From: Undibacterium hunanense
GTDB taxonomy: Bacteria > Pseudomonadota > Gammaproteobacteria > Burkholderiales > Burkholderiaceae_D
Assembly (NCBI RefSeq): GCF_014284335.1
Contig: NZ_JACOGF010000024.1
Span: 1 to 44,481 of the forward strand
Reading direction: 5' to 3'
Length of the DNA: 44,481 nucleotides
Part shown: positions 7,526 through 16,730 of the stretch, piece after piece
How positions within the stretch are numbered: the first letter of the stretch is position 1
Layout: each line of letters opens with the position of its first letter
The notes under the pieces: model-generated
Seen by the model: the letters and a program-made list of their open reading frames with translations, nothing else
What the model was told of the DNA's origin: nothing
The model's database searches: none
Position numbers and translations under genes: made by a program

Positions 7526-10500
7526 ATGACGACACCCGAAGCAAAAACGACGGTAGCAAAGACCAAAAAAAATCGCTCGGTGCTGGCGCGTCTGCTGCTG
7601 GTGACCTGTCTGTTTTTGCTGTTACTGGCTGTGACTCTGACCATCCTGCTCACCTGGGCCAGCAAGACGGAATCGGGCACCAGAAGCTTGTTGGCTGTCA
7701 CTGAAAAAATCAGTGGCGGCAGCCTGCAATTTGAAGGCATCAAAGGTGCGGTGGGAGATGATCTGGCCATCGACAAGTTCAGCTATAAAAGCAAGACACT
7801 GGTGATCGAGGCGAATGCCGTCAGCCTGCAATGGCGTCCTGCTGCCTTGTGGCGTCAGCAGGTGGATATTCCACGCTTGCAGGCCAGTTCATTGCGCATT
7901 GCCAGTCTGCCTGGCAAAGACCCGGCCAAATTGCCGACTGATCTCAGCCTGCCATTTACCCTGGATGCACATAAGCTGGCGCTCGGTCATTTGCATATTG
8001 CGACCTTGTCAGAAGATGGCAAACAGCGCGAAACCCTGGTGCTGAGCGCGCTCAGTGGCAGCCTGCATTTCCAGGACCGGCAATACCGGCTGGTGGCCGG
8101 CGTGACCAGCCCATGGGGACGGGCAGAAATGCAATCCTCGCTGGCCAGCCTGCGTCCTTATAAACTGAATGGCCAGTTCAGCCTGCAGGGCCAGGTACAG
8201 CAAGACATACCGGCATTGGCATTGAAGGGTAGCGTAGCCGGCAGTCTGCAAGAATTGCAACTGGCATTGCAAGCCCAGGCCGCAGAGCAGAATCAGCAGA
8301 ATGCACAATTGCAGGGGCAGGCCCAGGCCAGTCTGACGCCTTTTGATGCACCGTATTTGCGTGAGTTGAATCTGGATATCCAGCATTTTAATCCGGCGGC
8401 CTGGCAGGCAGCCGCACCGCAGGCCGACTTGCGTTTACTGGCCAGGCTGAAACCGGTGGGTGACAAAAATGCGTCCCGCTTCGTGCTGGCGGGCGATGTC
8501 AGTGCCAGCAATGCGCAGGCCGCAGCCATCAACAAACAGGGCTTGCCAGTGCAGTCACTGACTGCCAGGCTGCAACTGGAAGCCGATCGCCTGGCCTTGC
8601 AGGGGCTGGCCGTGCAATTGAATGGCAATGGCAAGTTGCAGGGCGATGCACGCCTGAGCTGGGTCAATGCTGAACTGGCTGCGGATGTGCAACTGAGCTT
8701 GTCCAATGTGGATTTGGCGCAGATAGACCAGCGCCTGCATGCCAGCCAGATCAAAGGCAAGCTTTCTGCCCAGACTGACAAGGACAAAATCATCCACTTG
8801 CAGGCCCAGTTGACGGACACCAAAGCCAGCCTGAAGGCAGATGGCACTTACCACGGCGTGACGCAATTGTTCAGTCTGGATAAATTTGATCTGCAGGCAG
8901 AAGATGCCCATTTGCAGGGATCTGGAGACATCGCTTTTTCTGGCAAGCAGGCATTCAAACTCAAGGCCAATCTGAGCAATTTTGACCCGGCGCGCTGGAT
9001 AGCCACCCCCGCCGGTAACCTGCAGGCGGCCATCAGCCTGCAGGGGGAAATCTCACCACGACTCAATCTGCAAATCAGCGTGCCGCAACTGCAGGGACAA
9101 TACGCAGGGCAGGTCGTGCAATCCAGTCTTGACCTGCAATGGCTGCAGGACCAGCAAGTGCGCGTCAGACAACTCGATCTGCACTGGGGGAAAAATACCC
9201 TGACGGGACAGGGTAACTGGGGGGCTGCGGACGATGTGCTGAAACTGAATCTGGATGCGCCGGAATTGAATCATTTCAATCCCTTGTTGAGTAACTGGCA
9301 ACTGGCATTGAACGGTGCCTTGAAAGCCGATATCAGCCTGCGTGGCAAGTTTGCCGAACCGGCAGGCAGCCTGGATGCACAGGCCCAGCAATTGCGCATT
9401 AAATACGGTAGCCGCGAATGGACGATCGCCCAGCTTAAATCCAGACTGAACCTGGACAATGGCAGCAAGGGTAATTTTGACGGCGACATCGTGGCCAGCC
9501 ATATTGGTGGTGATTTACCTGACTTTAGCGTTAGTCCAGTAGCCACTAATGCAACACAGGCATCAGCGCCGGCATCAGCGTCAGTACCAACGCCAGTACC
9601 AACGCCAACGCCAGCACAGGTCAAAGCACAGGCAGCAGCAGACAAGATAAGCGAACTGCATCTGCAACTGAAGGGCAGGCGTGATGCCCATACCATCGCG
9701 CTGGAAAGTACCTTCCCGAATCGCCAGACCTTTGGCCTGGGGGCAAATGGCAGCATGCAGGCGGATGCGAAAAATGCGCAAGGCTGGAGCTGGAATGGCC
9801 AGTTGCAGGCACTCAGCCTGAATGGCAAGCCGGATGTAAAAATGCAGGGCAGCGCTCCCCTGCAATTGTCCTCACAGTCAGTACGCCTGGGGGCCTTGTC
9901 ATTGCATAGTGAACTGGGCAGCCTGGTGCTGGAAGAACTGGAATGGACACCTGCTGCACTGAAAACCAAAGGCCGTATCACCGATGTCAGGGTGATTGAT
10001 ATTGCCAATCTGGTGCGACCACAATATGCCGTTACAGGCAACCTGAAACTGAACGCGCAATGGGATCTGCAACTGCGTGATCATGCGCAGGGCGAGATTA
10101 AAATACAGCGCCAGAGCGGTGATTTGCGTTTCAACGATCCGGATGGCACAGGCAATTCTGTCGCCCTCGGCATACGTGACTTGCAATTGCAGATGAGGCT
10201 TGGCGGTCTGGTGGCTGGCACCGATGGCGAAGACCTGGCATTGACCATGAATGCGGAGGGCGCACGCCTGGGTAGCTGGAAAGTCAAGGCCAACACCTTG
10301 TTGAGCAAACAGGATGGCGCTTGGACCATTGCCCCGTCGGCAGCTTTGAATGGTCAGGCCACGGCAGCTATACCTGACCTGCAATGGCTGGGACCGTGGA
10401 TCAATCCTGGCCTGGTACTGAAAGGAAAACTGAATGTCGATGCGCGGCTGATGGGCACCGTAGGCAAACCTGCTTACCGCGCTGACCTGGCAGGTCGCGA

Positions 10501-11734
10501 GCTGGAAGTCGCCTTCGCCGCCGAGGGTTTATTGTTGCCAAATGGCAGCCTGGATGCACAAATTGAAGACACCCACCTGAAGGTCAGTAATCTGCAGTTT
10601 TCCAATACCATTACCAGTGTGCCGCGCCATGCGCTGTTGCAAGGCATGGAGCTGGTTGGGCAAAAAGGTGAATTCAAAGCCAGTGGCGATATCGACATGG
10701 GCAAGGAAACCGGCAGCATACGGGCGCAGTGGCAGCATTTCCCCCTGTTGCAGCGCAAGGACAGATGGTTGGTGGTGTCCGGCAAGGCCGACATTGTCGA
10801 AGCCAATAATATCTGGAGCCTGACTGGCAAGGTGGATACCGATGGCGCCTATTTCAAACTGCCTAAAATGCCGCCGCCAAGTTTGTCCAGCGATGTGGTG
10901 GTGACCCGCAAAAGCGACAAACTGGCAGTAAAGAGCAATGACAGCGAAGCGCCGAAAAAAGGTTTGAAGACCCGTGTCGATGTCAGTTTCGACATGGGGC
11001 CACGCTTTGTGTTTGTCGGCCGTGGGCTTGATACCGGGCTGGAAGGCAGTTTGCGACTGCGCTCCATCGATGGCAGCCCCTTGCAGGCAACAGGCTCTAT
11101 TAGCACCGTCAGAGGCGCGTATGAGGGATATGGGCAGCAACTGGCGATAGAGCGTGGCATTTTGAATTTTCAGGGGCCACCGGCCAATCCTGGTTTGAAT
11201 ATCCGCGCCTTGCGCCGTGGTCTGGCGGTAGAAGCAGGGGTAGAAATTGTCGGCACCGTTGCCGCACCACAAGTTCGCCTGGTGTCTGAACCTGCGGTGC
11301 CGGATGCTGAAAAACTGTCATGGCTGGTATTGGGACGCGGCGCTGATCAACTGGCAGGCAGTGATGCATCTTTGCTGATGTCGGCCGCCTCGGCCATATT
11401 CGGTGGTGACGGCAGCCGTAATGTGCCGCGCGATATCGTGCAGGGTCTGGGCTTTGATGAATTTTCCATCGGTTCATCGTCCGCCAATAATACGACCCGC
11501 CTGCCGGGGCAAACCGTAGCTGGCTCTACCGGCAATACCACCACCAGTACCGACCAGGTGGTCAGCGTCGGCAAGCGCCTGATGCCGGGCCTGGTGCTGT
11601 CGATAGAACGTGGTCTGGCAGATGCCAGTGGCGGTATCAAACTCAGTTGGCAACTGACGCGCAGGGTCAGCATTATTGGCCGCACCGGCACTGAATCGGC
11701 AGTGGATGTGAACTATACGTTCTCGTTCAATTGA
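7526..11734 (+). CDS. tamB: TamB, inner-membrane AsmA-like translocation/lipid transport protein
   Basis: A very long protein of 1402 residues. It has one N-terminal membrane anchor (LLLVTCLFLLLLAVTLTILL), a periplasm-spanning beta-rich repeat region and a C-terminal TamB/DUF490 domain. Near the C-terminus GNLNFQGP-type, PEKLSWLVLGRG-like and IERGL motifs are visible, ending in NYTFSFN. A Pro/Thr/Ala-rich linker sits near residues 685-705. The family forms a hydrophobic groove that moves phospholipids from inner to outer membrane and partners with TamA. The start at 7526 gives the anchor a short cytoplasmic lead. A bidirectional terminator follows. Confidence 0.92.
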   Translation: MTTPEAKTTVAKTKKNRSVLARLLLVTCLFLLLLAVTLTILLTWASKTESGTRSLLAVTEKISGGSLQFEGIKGAVGDDLAIDKFSYKSKTLVIEANAVSLQWRPAALWRQQVDIPRLQASSLRIASLPGKDPAKLPTDLSLPFTLDAHKLALGHLHIATLSEDGKQRETLVLSALSGSLHFQDRQYRLVAGVTSPWGRAEMQSSLASLRPYKLNGQFSLQGQVQQDIPALALKGSVAGSLQELQLALQAQAAEQNQQNAQLQGQAQASLTPFDAPYLRELNLDIQHFNPAAWQAAAPQADLRLLARLKPVGDKNASRFVLAGDVSASNAQAAAINKQGLPVQSLTARLQLEADRLALQGLAVQLNGNGKLQGDARLSWVNAELAADVQLSLSNVDLAQIDQRLHASQIKGKLSAQTDKDKIIHLQAQLTDTKASLKADGTYHGVTQLFSLDKFDLQAEDAHLQGSGDIAFSGKQAFKLKANLSNFDPARWIATPAGNLQAAISLQGEISPRLNLQISVPQLQGQYAGQVVQSSLDLQWLQDQQVRVRQLDLHWGKNTLTGQGNWGAADDVLKLNLDAPELNHFNPLLSNWQLALNGALKADISLRGKFAEPAGSLDAQAQQLRIKYGSREWTIAQLKSRLNLDNGSKGNFDGDIVASHIGGDLPDFSVSPVATNATQASAPASASVPTPVPTPTPAQVKAQAAADKISELHLQLKGRRDAHTIALESTFPNRQTFGLGANGSMQADAKNAQGWSWNGQLQALSLNGKPDVKMQGSAPLQLSSQSVRLGALSLHSELGSLVLEELEWTPAALKTKGRITDVRVIDIANLVRPQYAVTGNLKLNAQWDLQLRDHAQGEIKIQRQSGDLRFNDPDGTGNSVALGIRDLQLQMRLGGLVAGTDGEDLALTMNAEGARLGSWKVKANTLLSKQDGAWTIAPSAALNGQATAAIPDLQWLGPWINPGLVLKGKLNVDARLMGTVGKPAYRADLAGRELEVAFAAEGLLLPNGSLDAQIEDTHLKVSNLQFSNTITSVPRHALLQGMELVGQKGEFKASGDIDMGKETGSIRAQWQHFPLLQRKDRWLVVSGKADIVEANNIWSLTGKVDTDGAYFKLPKMPPPSLSSDVVVTRKSDKLAVKSNDSEAPKKGLKTRVDVSFDMGPRFVFVGRGLDTGLEGSLRLRSIDGSPLQATGSISTVRGAYEGYGQQLAIERGILNFQGPPANPGLNIRALRRGLAVEAGVEIVGTVAAPQVRLVSEPAVPDAEKLSWLVLGRGADQLAGSDASLLMSAASAIFGGDGSRNVPRDIVQGLGFDEFSIGSSSANNTTRLPGQTVAGSTGNTTTSTDQVVSVGKRLMPGLVLSIERGLADASGGIKLSWQLTRRVSIIGRTGTESAVDVNYTFSFN

Positions 11735-11805
11735 ATGCGTGATGGATCACATGATGGGTCATATGATTGAGTATATATGGCTGCGATCATTAATCCGCAG
11801 GATGT

Positions 11806-11845
11806 AAAAAAGCCGGGCTTGCTTGCAAGCCCGGCTTTATTTTTT
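11806..11845. terminator. Bidirectional terminator between tamB and the M16 peptidase
   Basis: A perfect stem AAAGCCGGGCTT/AAGCCCGGCTTT (11809-11820 and 11827-11838), with A residues on the left and a T run on the right. It lies between two convergent genes and can serve both. Confidence 0.93.
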
Positions 11846-11862
11846 CAAGGACTGAACAGTGT

Positions 11863-14751
11863 CTATTTATCTTTTTTATCTTCCGGATACAAGACCACCT
11901 GTACATAGTTTTGCATATTGAAATAACGATTGGCGGCATCCTTGATCTGGTTGGCATTGACTGCCTTGATACGTTTTTCTGTCGTTAATATCGATTCAGG
12001 ATCAGTCTGGTACAGGGTTGCCGTTTGCAGATGATCAAGCCAGCTTTCATTGCTGCGCAAGTCAATCTGATGGTCTTGCAGCCAGGCCTGTTTGACCTTG
12101 TTGACATCTTCTGCCGAAGGGCCTGCTGTTTGCAGTTTCTGTATCTCGGCAAACATGGCGGCGATGACCTTGTTCACGTTGTCCGGGCTGCAAGGCAAAT
12201 CGATGTCTATGCCATATTGCATCTGCGGGATTCTTTGTATGGAACCATTGACGCCGCCGCTATAAATCAGGCCCTGCTTTTCACGTATGACATCGATGAT
12301 CTTCAGATTCAGCACATCCAGCATGGCATGGAAACGGGTATTTTCTTCACGGGAATAAATAGCCGGTCCGGTAAAGCTGATGGAAATGATGCTTTTCGCT
12401 TCGCTGCCGACCCTGACATCTTTTTTGACGATGCCGCGTACCGGCTGGATTTTCAGATCCTGATAACCGGTCTTGATATCAGCTACAGGCAGGCTGGCCA
12501 GATAGGTGGCGATCAGGGGTTTGATTTTGTCGAGATCAAAACTGCCGACAAAAATGAAGCTCAGGTCTTTGGCACTGCCATACCTGTCCTGGAAGATTTC
12601 CATGCTGCGTTCCAGGTCCAGCTTGTCAAAATCCCCGACCTTGGCCTGACGCATGACACGTGGATGGTTTTGATACAGCGCAGTGACAACCTGATCTGAA
12701 AAAATGGCTTCTGGACGGGCCGAGGAATTGCGTGCCAGTTCTTTCTGGGTATTGATGAAAGACTGGTACAAGACCTTGTCCTTGCGTGGGCTGGTCATGC
12801 GCAGGTACAGCAGTTGCAGCATGGATTCAATATCTTCATTGCTGGACGTGCCACCGAAATTTTCAGTGTAATTGTCGATGGAAGTCCTGACGGTGGCATA
12901 TTTGCCAGCCAGGGTTTCCTGCACATCCTTGGCGCTGAAGTTACTCATGCCCATTTCCCAGACGATGGGATTGGCATACCAGGCATTGTAGAAATCCTGG
13001 TCACCATAGACAGACATGCCACCGAAGCGTCGTGCGCTCATCAAGATCTGGTCGCTCTTGAAGTCAGTTTTCTTGAGGATGACCTTGACACCATTCGACA
13101 GGCCCAGTTCGGTCAGACCTAGTAGTTTGTTTTCTTTTTCCGATACGATCTTGCCCGCAGCGGGTGGGCTATTCATCAGCGCGCTTCTTGATTCTTTTTC
13201 CTTGTAGGCCTGGATCGGGCGGTTTTCTGCCTGGCTGGCAAATTTCAGCAAATCAGCTGTACCGGGAACGATTTCACCTGCCTTGTCGGACCCTACATAA
13301 AACACCAGTTTGGTGCTGTCATCCGGGGTCGCCTTTCTGGCATACTGATCAAGCTCTTCCAGCGTGATGCCTTCATAAAATTCCTTGAAATAGGCATATT
13401 CATTTTTCAGGCCCGGAATAGGTTCGGCATGCAAAAAATTGCGTATGTATTCACTGGCGAAACTGGAAGACAGAGAGTTATTGCGCTCGTTGTACATGGT
13501 TTCATATTCGCGCGCCTCGATTTTCTTTGCTCTTTCAAACTCGGCAATGGTGAAGCCAAAGCGGCGGATACTGTTTTTTTCCTGTACCAGGGCATTCATC
13601 GTCGCCGATATGCCTGATTGTGACAAAACTGCGGCAGACATGAATGATTCATAACCTTCCACGACCTGCTCAGTGCCGGCAGATGCTCCCAGGAAAGGCG
13701 GTTGCGCCTGTTCTGTCAGCGCGCTCAGGCGTCTGTTGAGCATGGATTTATAGACGCTCTTGATAATATCCTGCCGGTAATCACCTATGGTCAGGCGTGG
13801 AGCGATGGGTTGCAGAGGGTAACGTATCATCAGCAAGTTGTTGGTCGCTTCCTTGTCGGTAATGACCAGGGCCTTGGAATCGACGTTTTTAGGGATGGTG
13901 ACCGGCAGACGTGGACGTGACGGCACAGGGTTTTTAAGGCCCGAGAAATACTCGCGCACCATTTGCTCACCTTCTGCCGGATCAATGTCACCCACGACGA
14001 TGACTGCCATCAGGTCCGGGCGATACCAGTCGCGGTAAAAGCGACGCAGGGCATCATATTTAAAGGTTTTGATGATGTCTTCCTTGCCTATGGGCAAGCG
14101 ATCGGCATATTTGGAACCGTTAAATACCTCAGGCAGCAATTGCTTGCTCATGCGGTCATCTGCACCTTTACCCAGACGTGCTTCTTCCAGGATGATGTCG
14201 CGTTCCTTATCGATATCCGCATTTGTCATCTTGACGCCCTGGGCCCAGTCGGCCAACACCTGGAAGCCGGTTTTCAGATAGGCTTTTTTATCGGTCGGTA
14301 TTGGCAGCACATAGACGGTTTCATCAAAACTGGTAAAGGCATTCAGATCCGCACCAAATTTCACACCGATAGATTGCAGGTAGGAAATAAGCTGGTTTTT
14401 CTTGAAATGGGTAGACCCGTTAAACGCCATATGCTCGGTGAAATGTGCGAGCCCCTGCTGATCATCATCTTCCAGAACCGAACCCGCTTTCACGACCAGA
14501 CGCAACTCCACTTTTTTGCGTGGCGTGTCATTCTTTTGAATATAGTAGGTCAGGCCATTCTCAAGCTTGCCCAGCGTCAATGCCGGATTGACCGGAATCG
14601 TATCGTTGAGATTGATTGCTGCCATGGCTGGCAGAGTGGCAATGCCGAACAGCAGGCAGACCGTCAGTCTGGAGGAACGTTGGAAGAGCGTAGTGAAATA
14701 TGACGGCATTTGATCGATAGTGCAAAAAACAATCAGTGTACCTTGCGCCAT
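11863..14751 (-). CDS. Secreted M16 family zinc metallopeptidase (PqqL-like)
   Basis: A protein of about 960 residues made of two M16 halves. The inverted zinc motif HFTEH is at residues 103-107. The distal Glu lies in ERDIILEEARLG, about 75 residues later. The second half lacks the zinc motif, as usual for the family. The N-terminus holds a signal peptide (RLTVCLLFGIATLPAMAA), so the enzyme is probably periplasmic and degrades peptides. The length matches E. coli PqqL. The first ATG (14751) has a weak GGAA in front; an internal ATG at 14709 would give a more normal signal peptide. No cofactor genes are nearby, so a role in PQQ synthesis is not implied. Confidence 0.9.
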   Translation of the reverse strand: MAQGTLIVFCTIDQMPSYFTTLFQRSSRLTVCLLFGIATLPAMAAINLNDTIPVNPALTLGKLENGLTYYIQKNDTPRKKVELRLVVKAGSVLEDDDQQGLAHFTEHMAFNGSTHFKKNQLISYLQSIGVKFGADLNAFTSFDETVYVLPIPTDKKAYLKTGFQVLADWAQGVKMTNADIDKERDIILEEARLGKGADDRMSKQLLPEVFNGSKYADRLPIGKEDIIKTFKYDALRRFYRDWYRPDLMAVIVVGDIDPAEGEQMVREYFSGLKNPVPSRPRLPVTIPKNVDSKALVITDKEATNNLLMIRYPLQPIAPRLTIGDYRQDIIKSVYKSMLNRRLSALTEQAQPPFLGASAGTEQVVEGYESFMSAAVLSQSGISATMNALVQEKNSIRRFGFTIAEFERAKKIEAREYETMYNERNNSLSSSFASEYIRNFLHAEPIPGLKNEYAYFKEFYEGITLEELDQYARKATPDDSTKLVFYVGSDKAGEIVPGTADLLKFASQAENRPIQAYKEKESRSALMNSPPAAGKIVSEKENKLLGLTELGLSNGVKVILKKTDFKSDQILMSARRFGGMSVYGDQDFYNAWYANPIVWEMGMSNFSAKDVQETLAGKYATVRTSIDNYTENFGGTSSNEDIESMLQLLYLRMTSPRKDKVLYQSFINTQKELARNSSARPEAIFSDQVVTALYQNHPRVMRQAKVGDFDKLDLERSMEIFQDRYGSAKDLSFIFVGSFDLDKIKPLIATYLASLPVADIKTGYQDLKIQPVRGIVKKDVRVGSEAKSIISISFTGPAIYSREENTRFHAMLDVLNLKIIDVIREKQGLIYSGGVNGSIQRIPQMQYGIDIDLPCSPDNVNKVIAAMFAEIQKLQTAGPSAEDVNKVKQAWLQDHQIDLRSNESWLDHLQTATLYQTDPESILTTEKRIKAVNANQIKDAANRYFNMQNYVQVVLYPEDKKDK

Positions 14752-14757
14752 GATTCC

Positions 14758-14803
14758 GAGTGAAATTTCGTGTTGAAATTGCGCAGCACTTCAGGTTTCA
14801 CTC
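14758..14803. repeat. Inverted repeat upstream of the M16 peptidase
   Basis: GAGTGAAA (14758-14765) and TTTCACTC (14796-14803) are perfect inverted 8-base arms just upstream of the peptidase start. It could be an operator or a coincidence. Confidence 0.3.
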
Positions 14804-14888
14804 ATAGAGATGATTGTATTTTGATTGAATATTGATCGGATTGGTATTCGCTTTGCAACGGGCAGAATCGCATATTCTTTTGCGCGGC

Positions 14889-15704
14889 TTAGCTGCCACC
14901 ACAGCCTCCGCCGCAGCCGCTACCACAACTACTGCCGCAGCTTGAGCCGCCGCTATCGCAGCCACCGCTGCCGGCATCACAGCTACCACTACTATTGCTG
15001 CTGCCACTGCTGCCACAGCTACTACCGCAAGATGAACCAACAGTGGCTGCCTTTGCCTGCTTCTTCATCATTTCTTCATAGGCCAGGGTAGAGATCAACC
15101 CTGCTGCCAGCAATTGAGCGGCATCGAAGCTTTCCGGGTAGATGGCTTTGCCTGTGTCTGTACCCCGCGCATTCATGGGCCGGAAACCTATCCGCAAGGA
15201 TGTGGCAAAGTAGAAGTAACCGTCTGGCATGTGCAATTTGCGGTCCAGGGCAAACAGGCGTGGCAGGGATGAGCTGCCGGGGACGTGGCGTTCTGCCAGT
15301 TGTGCCGTAATCAGGCAGTTGGCCAGTGCGGTATCCATTTTGTTGGCCATCTGTGTTGCTTCAACATGCGGTATCGCACGGCCAAAGTGCTTGATACAGA
15401 AATTGTCCAGGTGGATGGATGACCAGCTATTCCAGGCATGCCAGACAGAGTCTGCCGCCTTGGACGGCAGGGCGCAGGGGCGGTTGCTGCGGCGAACATA
15501 ATCGAAGAACATCATCAGGCCCTCTGTGGCGCGGGCAAAAAAAATGGCATCACTGGGGATGCCGGGGAATTCATATTTCGCTTTTGCCTGCCAATGCAAA
15601 AACACCGCATTGGGAACCTCACTTAACTGACGCCTGTAGCCTGACAACTCGGTGATATTTTTGGCGCGCATCATTTGATATTTTTGTTTTAATTGACTTA
15701 GCAT
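14889..15704 (-). CDS. Glycine-rich domain (GRDP-like) protein with Cys/Gly/Ser tail
   Basis: A 271-residue protein. Residues 1-215 include PSKAADSVWHAWNSWSSIHLDNFC, then HFGRAIPH, resembling the Trp-His and Phe-Cys pattern of the glycine-rich-domain/DUF1399 family. Family membership is inferred from this pattern only. The last ~57 residues are almost entirely Ser, Gly and Cys, ending GCGGGCGGS, with some 14 cysteines. No signal peptide or membrane segment is visible, so the tail is probably cytoplasmic and may bind metal. A strong AAGGAGA precedes the ATG. It is monocistronic between the peptidase and the DUF2867 operon. Function unknown. Confidence 0.75.
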   Translation of the reverse strand: MLSQLKQKYQMMRAKNITELSGYRRQLSEVPNAVFLHWQAKAKYEFPGIPSDAIFFARATEGLMMFFDYVRRSNRPCALPSKAADSVWHAWNSWSSIHLDNFCIKHFGRAIPHVEATQMANKMDTALANCLITAQLAERHVPGSSSLPRLFALDRKLHMPDGYFYFATSLRIGFRPMNARGTDTGKAIYPESFDAAQLLAAGLISTLAYEEMMKKQAKAATVGSSCGSSCGSSGSSNSSGSCDAGSGGCDSGGSSCGSSCGSGCGGGCGGS

Positions 15705-15834
15705 AGTCTTTAATCTCCTTTTCTCTTTTGTTTTAGTGATTTCATCTTAGTCGAGATTTATGACAATTGCGTGACAAAAAAGATGGTGGAAAATACGTAT
15801 ATGATTTACCCGTCATCCCGGAGATGATGGAAGC

Positions 15835-16344
15835 TTATGCTCTGGATAATACCGCTGGTGCAATCACTTTGTGTGCCGGGCCAACGAACAGCATATACGC
15901 CCGCCCCAGATTATTGTGTACATGCACAATAGTGGTAACAGCAATGCCGGGTTGACCGTCCCTGATCTGCTTTGAAACCGAAACTTTGACATCCAGATGC
16001 TTGTCAGAGTCGCAGAATATGACTTCTTCGTCTGATTTGTAGACCAATGAGAATATCCCCGCGCGGTCACCTACCTGATAGGCTTCAGCCGGCTTGTTTT
16101 TATTCAGCGCTTTCATCCCGCCCAGGTTTTTCAAACCAAACAGGCCGACCACACGATTGCGTACACCCATCAGGGCGTTGACCCATGCTGGTGTCCGGGC
16201 AAAGGTATCCATATAGATTTGCATGGCGCTCAATTCAGTATGATCAAATGGCATTTGATAGCAATCATAAAAATAAGCGCCTGGCAGGTCTTCCGCGATT
16301 TTGCTATGGGCTGGCACTGCTGTTTCCGTGATCTTGCTTTTCAT
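15835..16344 (-). CDS. DUF2867-like protein
   Basis: A soluble protein of 169 residues with the pattern YFYDCYQMPFD near the N-terminus and GQPGIAVTTIVHVHNNLGRAYMLFVGPAHKVIAP at the C-terminus. This resembles DUF2867 proteins of unknown function. The ATG at 16344 follows CAGGGA and its first bases overlap the stop of the upstream gene as ATGA. That supports this start over a longer one at 16446. It is the last gene of the TetR-ABC1 operon. Confidence 0.72.
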   Translation of the reverse strand: MKSKITETAVPAHSKIAEDLPGAYFYDCYQMPFDHTELSAMQIYMDTFARTPAWVNALMGVRNRVVGLFGLKNLGGMKALNKNKPAEAYQVGDRAGIFSLVYKSDEEVIFCDSDKHLDVKVSVSKQIRDGQPGIAVTTIVHVHNNLGRAYMLFVGPAHKVIAPAVLSRA

Positions 16345-16730
16345 GCTGTTTGTCCCTGGTTTGAACGCCTGTTTATCAATGCAATTGCCGCCGGCATGGC
16401 CAGCCAAAAGCCTGATACGGGCATCAGCACGATACCGAACAGGCAACAGATCAATATGCCCAGGCCCATGGTGCCGGCCTCGGTAAAATCCTGTTTTCGT
16501 TCCATATTGTGGATATTCATGCCCAGCAATAAAAGCGGCCCACCAAACAGCAGGAACCAGATCGCGGCTGAACGCAAAGGGTCACGGTTGACGGTATTGA
16601 ATATGCCGCGTTCCAGCATACCCATAAACACAGGGCCATAAATCAGTATGGCGACGATGGTATGCAGGGCGGCAACGGCCATCAGGTAGCGGCCTATCCA
16701 GATTTTACGGGGACTAGTTTGTGCTGACAT
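16341..16730 (-). CDS. DUF6463-like small membrane protein
   Basis: A 129-residue integral membrane protein with about four hydrophobic segments (residues 13-33, 55-72, 84-105 and 108-120), GGPLLLLGM in the second and GFWLAMPAA near the end. It resembles the DUF6463 group, whose function is unknown. It overlaps the kinase gene upstream by 17 bases and the DUF2867-like gene downstream by 4, so translation is probably coupled. GGAAC precedes the ATG. Confidence 0.7.
   Translation of the reverse strand: MSAQTSPRKIWIGRYLMAVAALHTIVAILIYGPVFMGMLERGIFNTVNRDPLRSAAIWFLLFGGPLLLLGMNIHNMERKQDFTEAGTMGLGILICCLFGIVLMPVSGFWLAMPAAIALINRRSNQGQTA

Noticed and set aside
14798..15040. Ala/Val-rich frame opposite the Cys/Gly/Ser tail
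   Set aside because: It arises from the repeated codons of the tail read in another frame.
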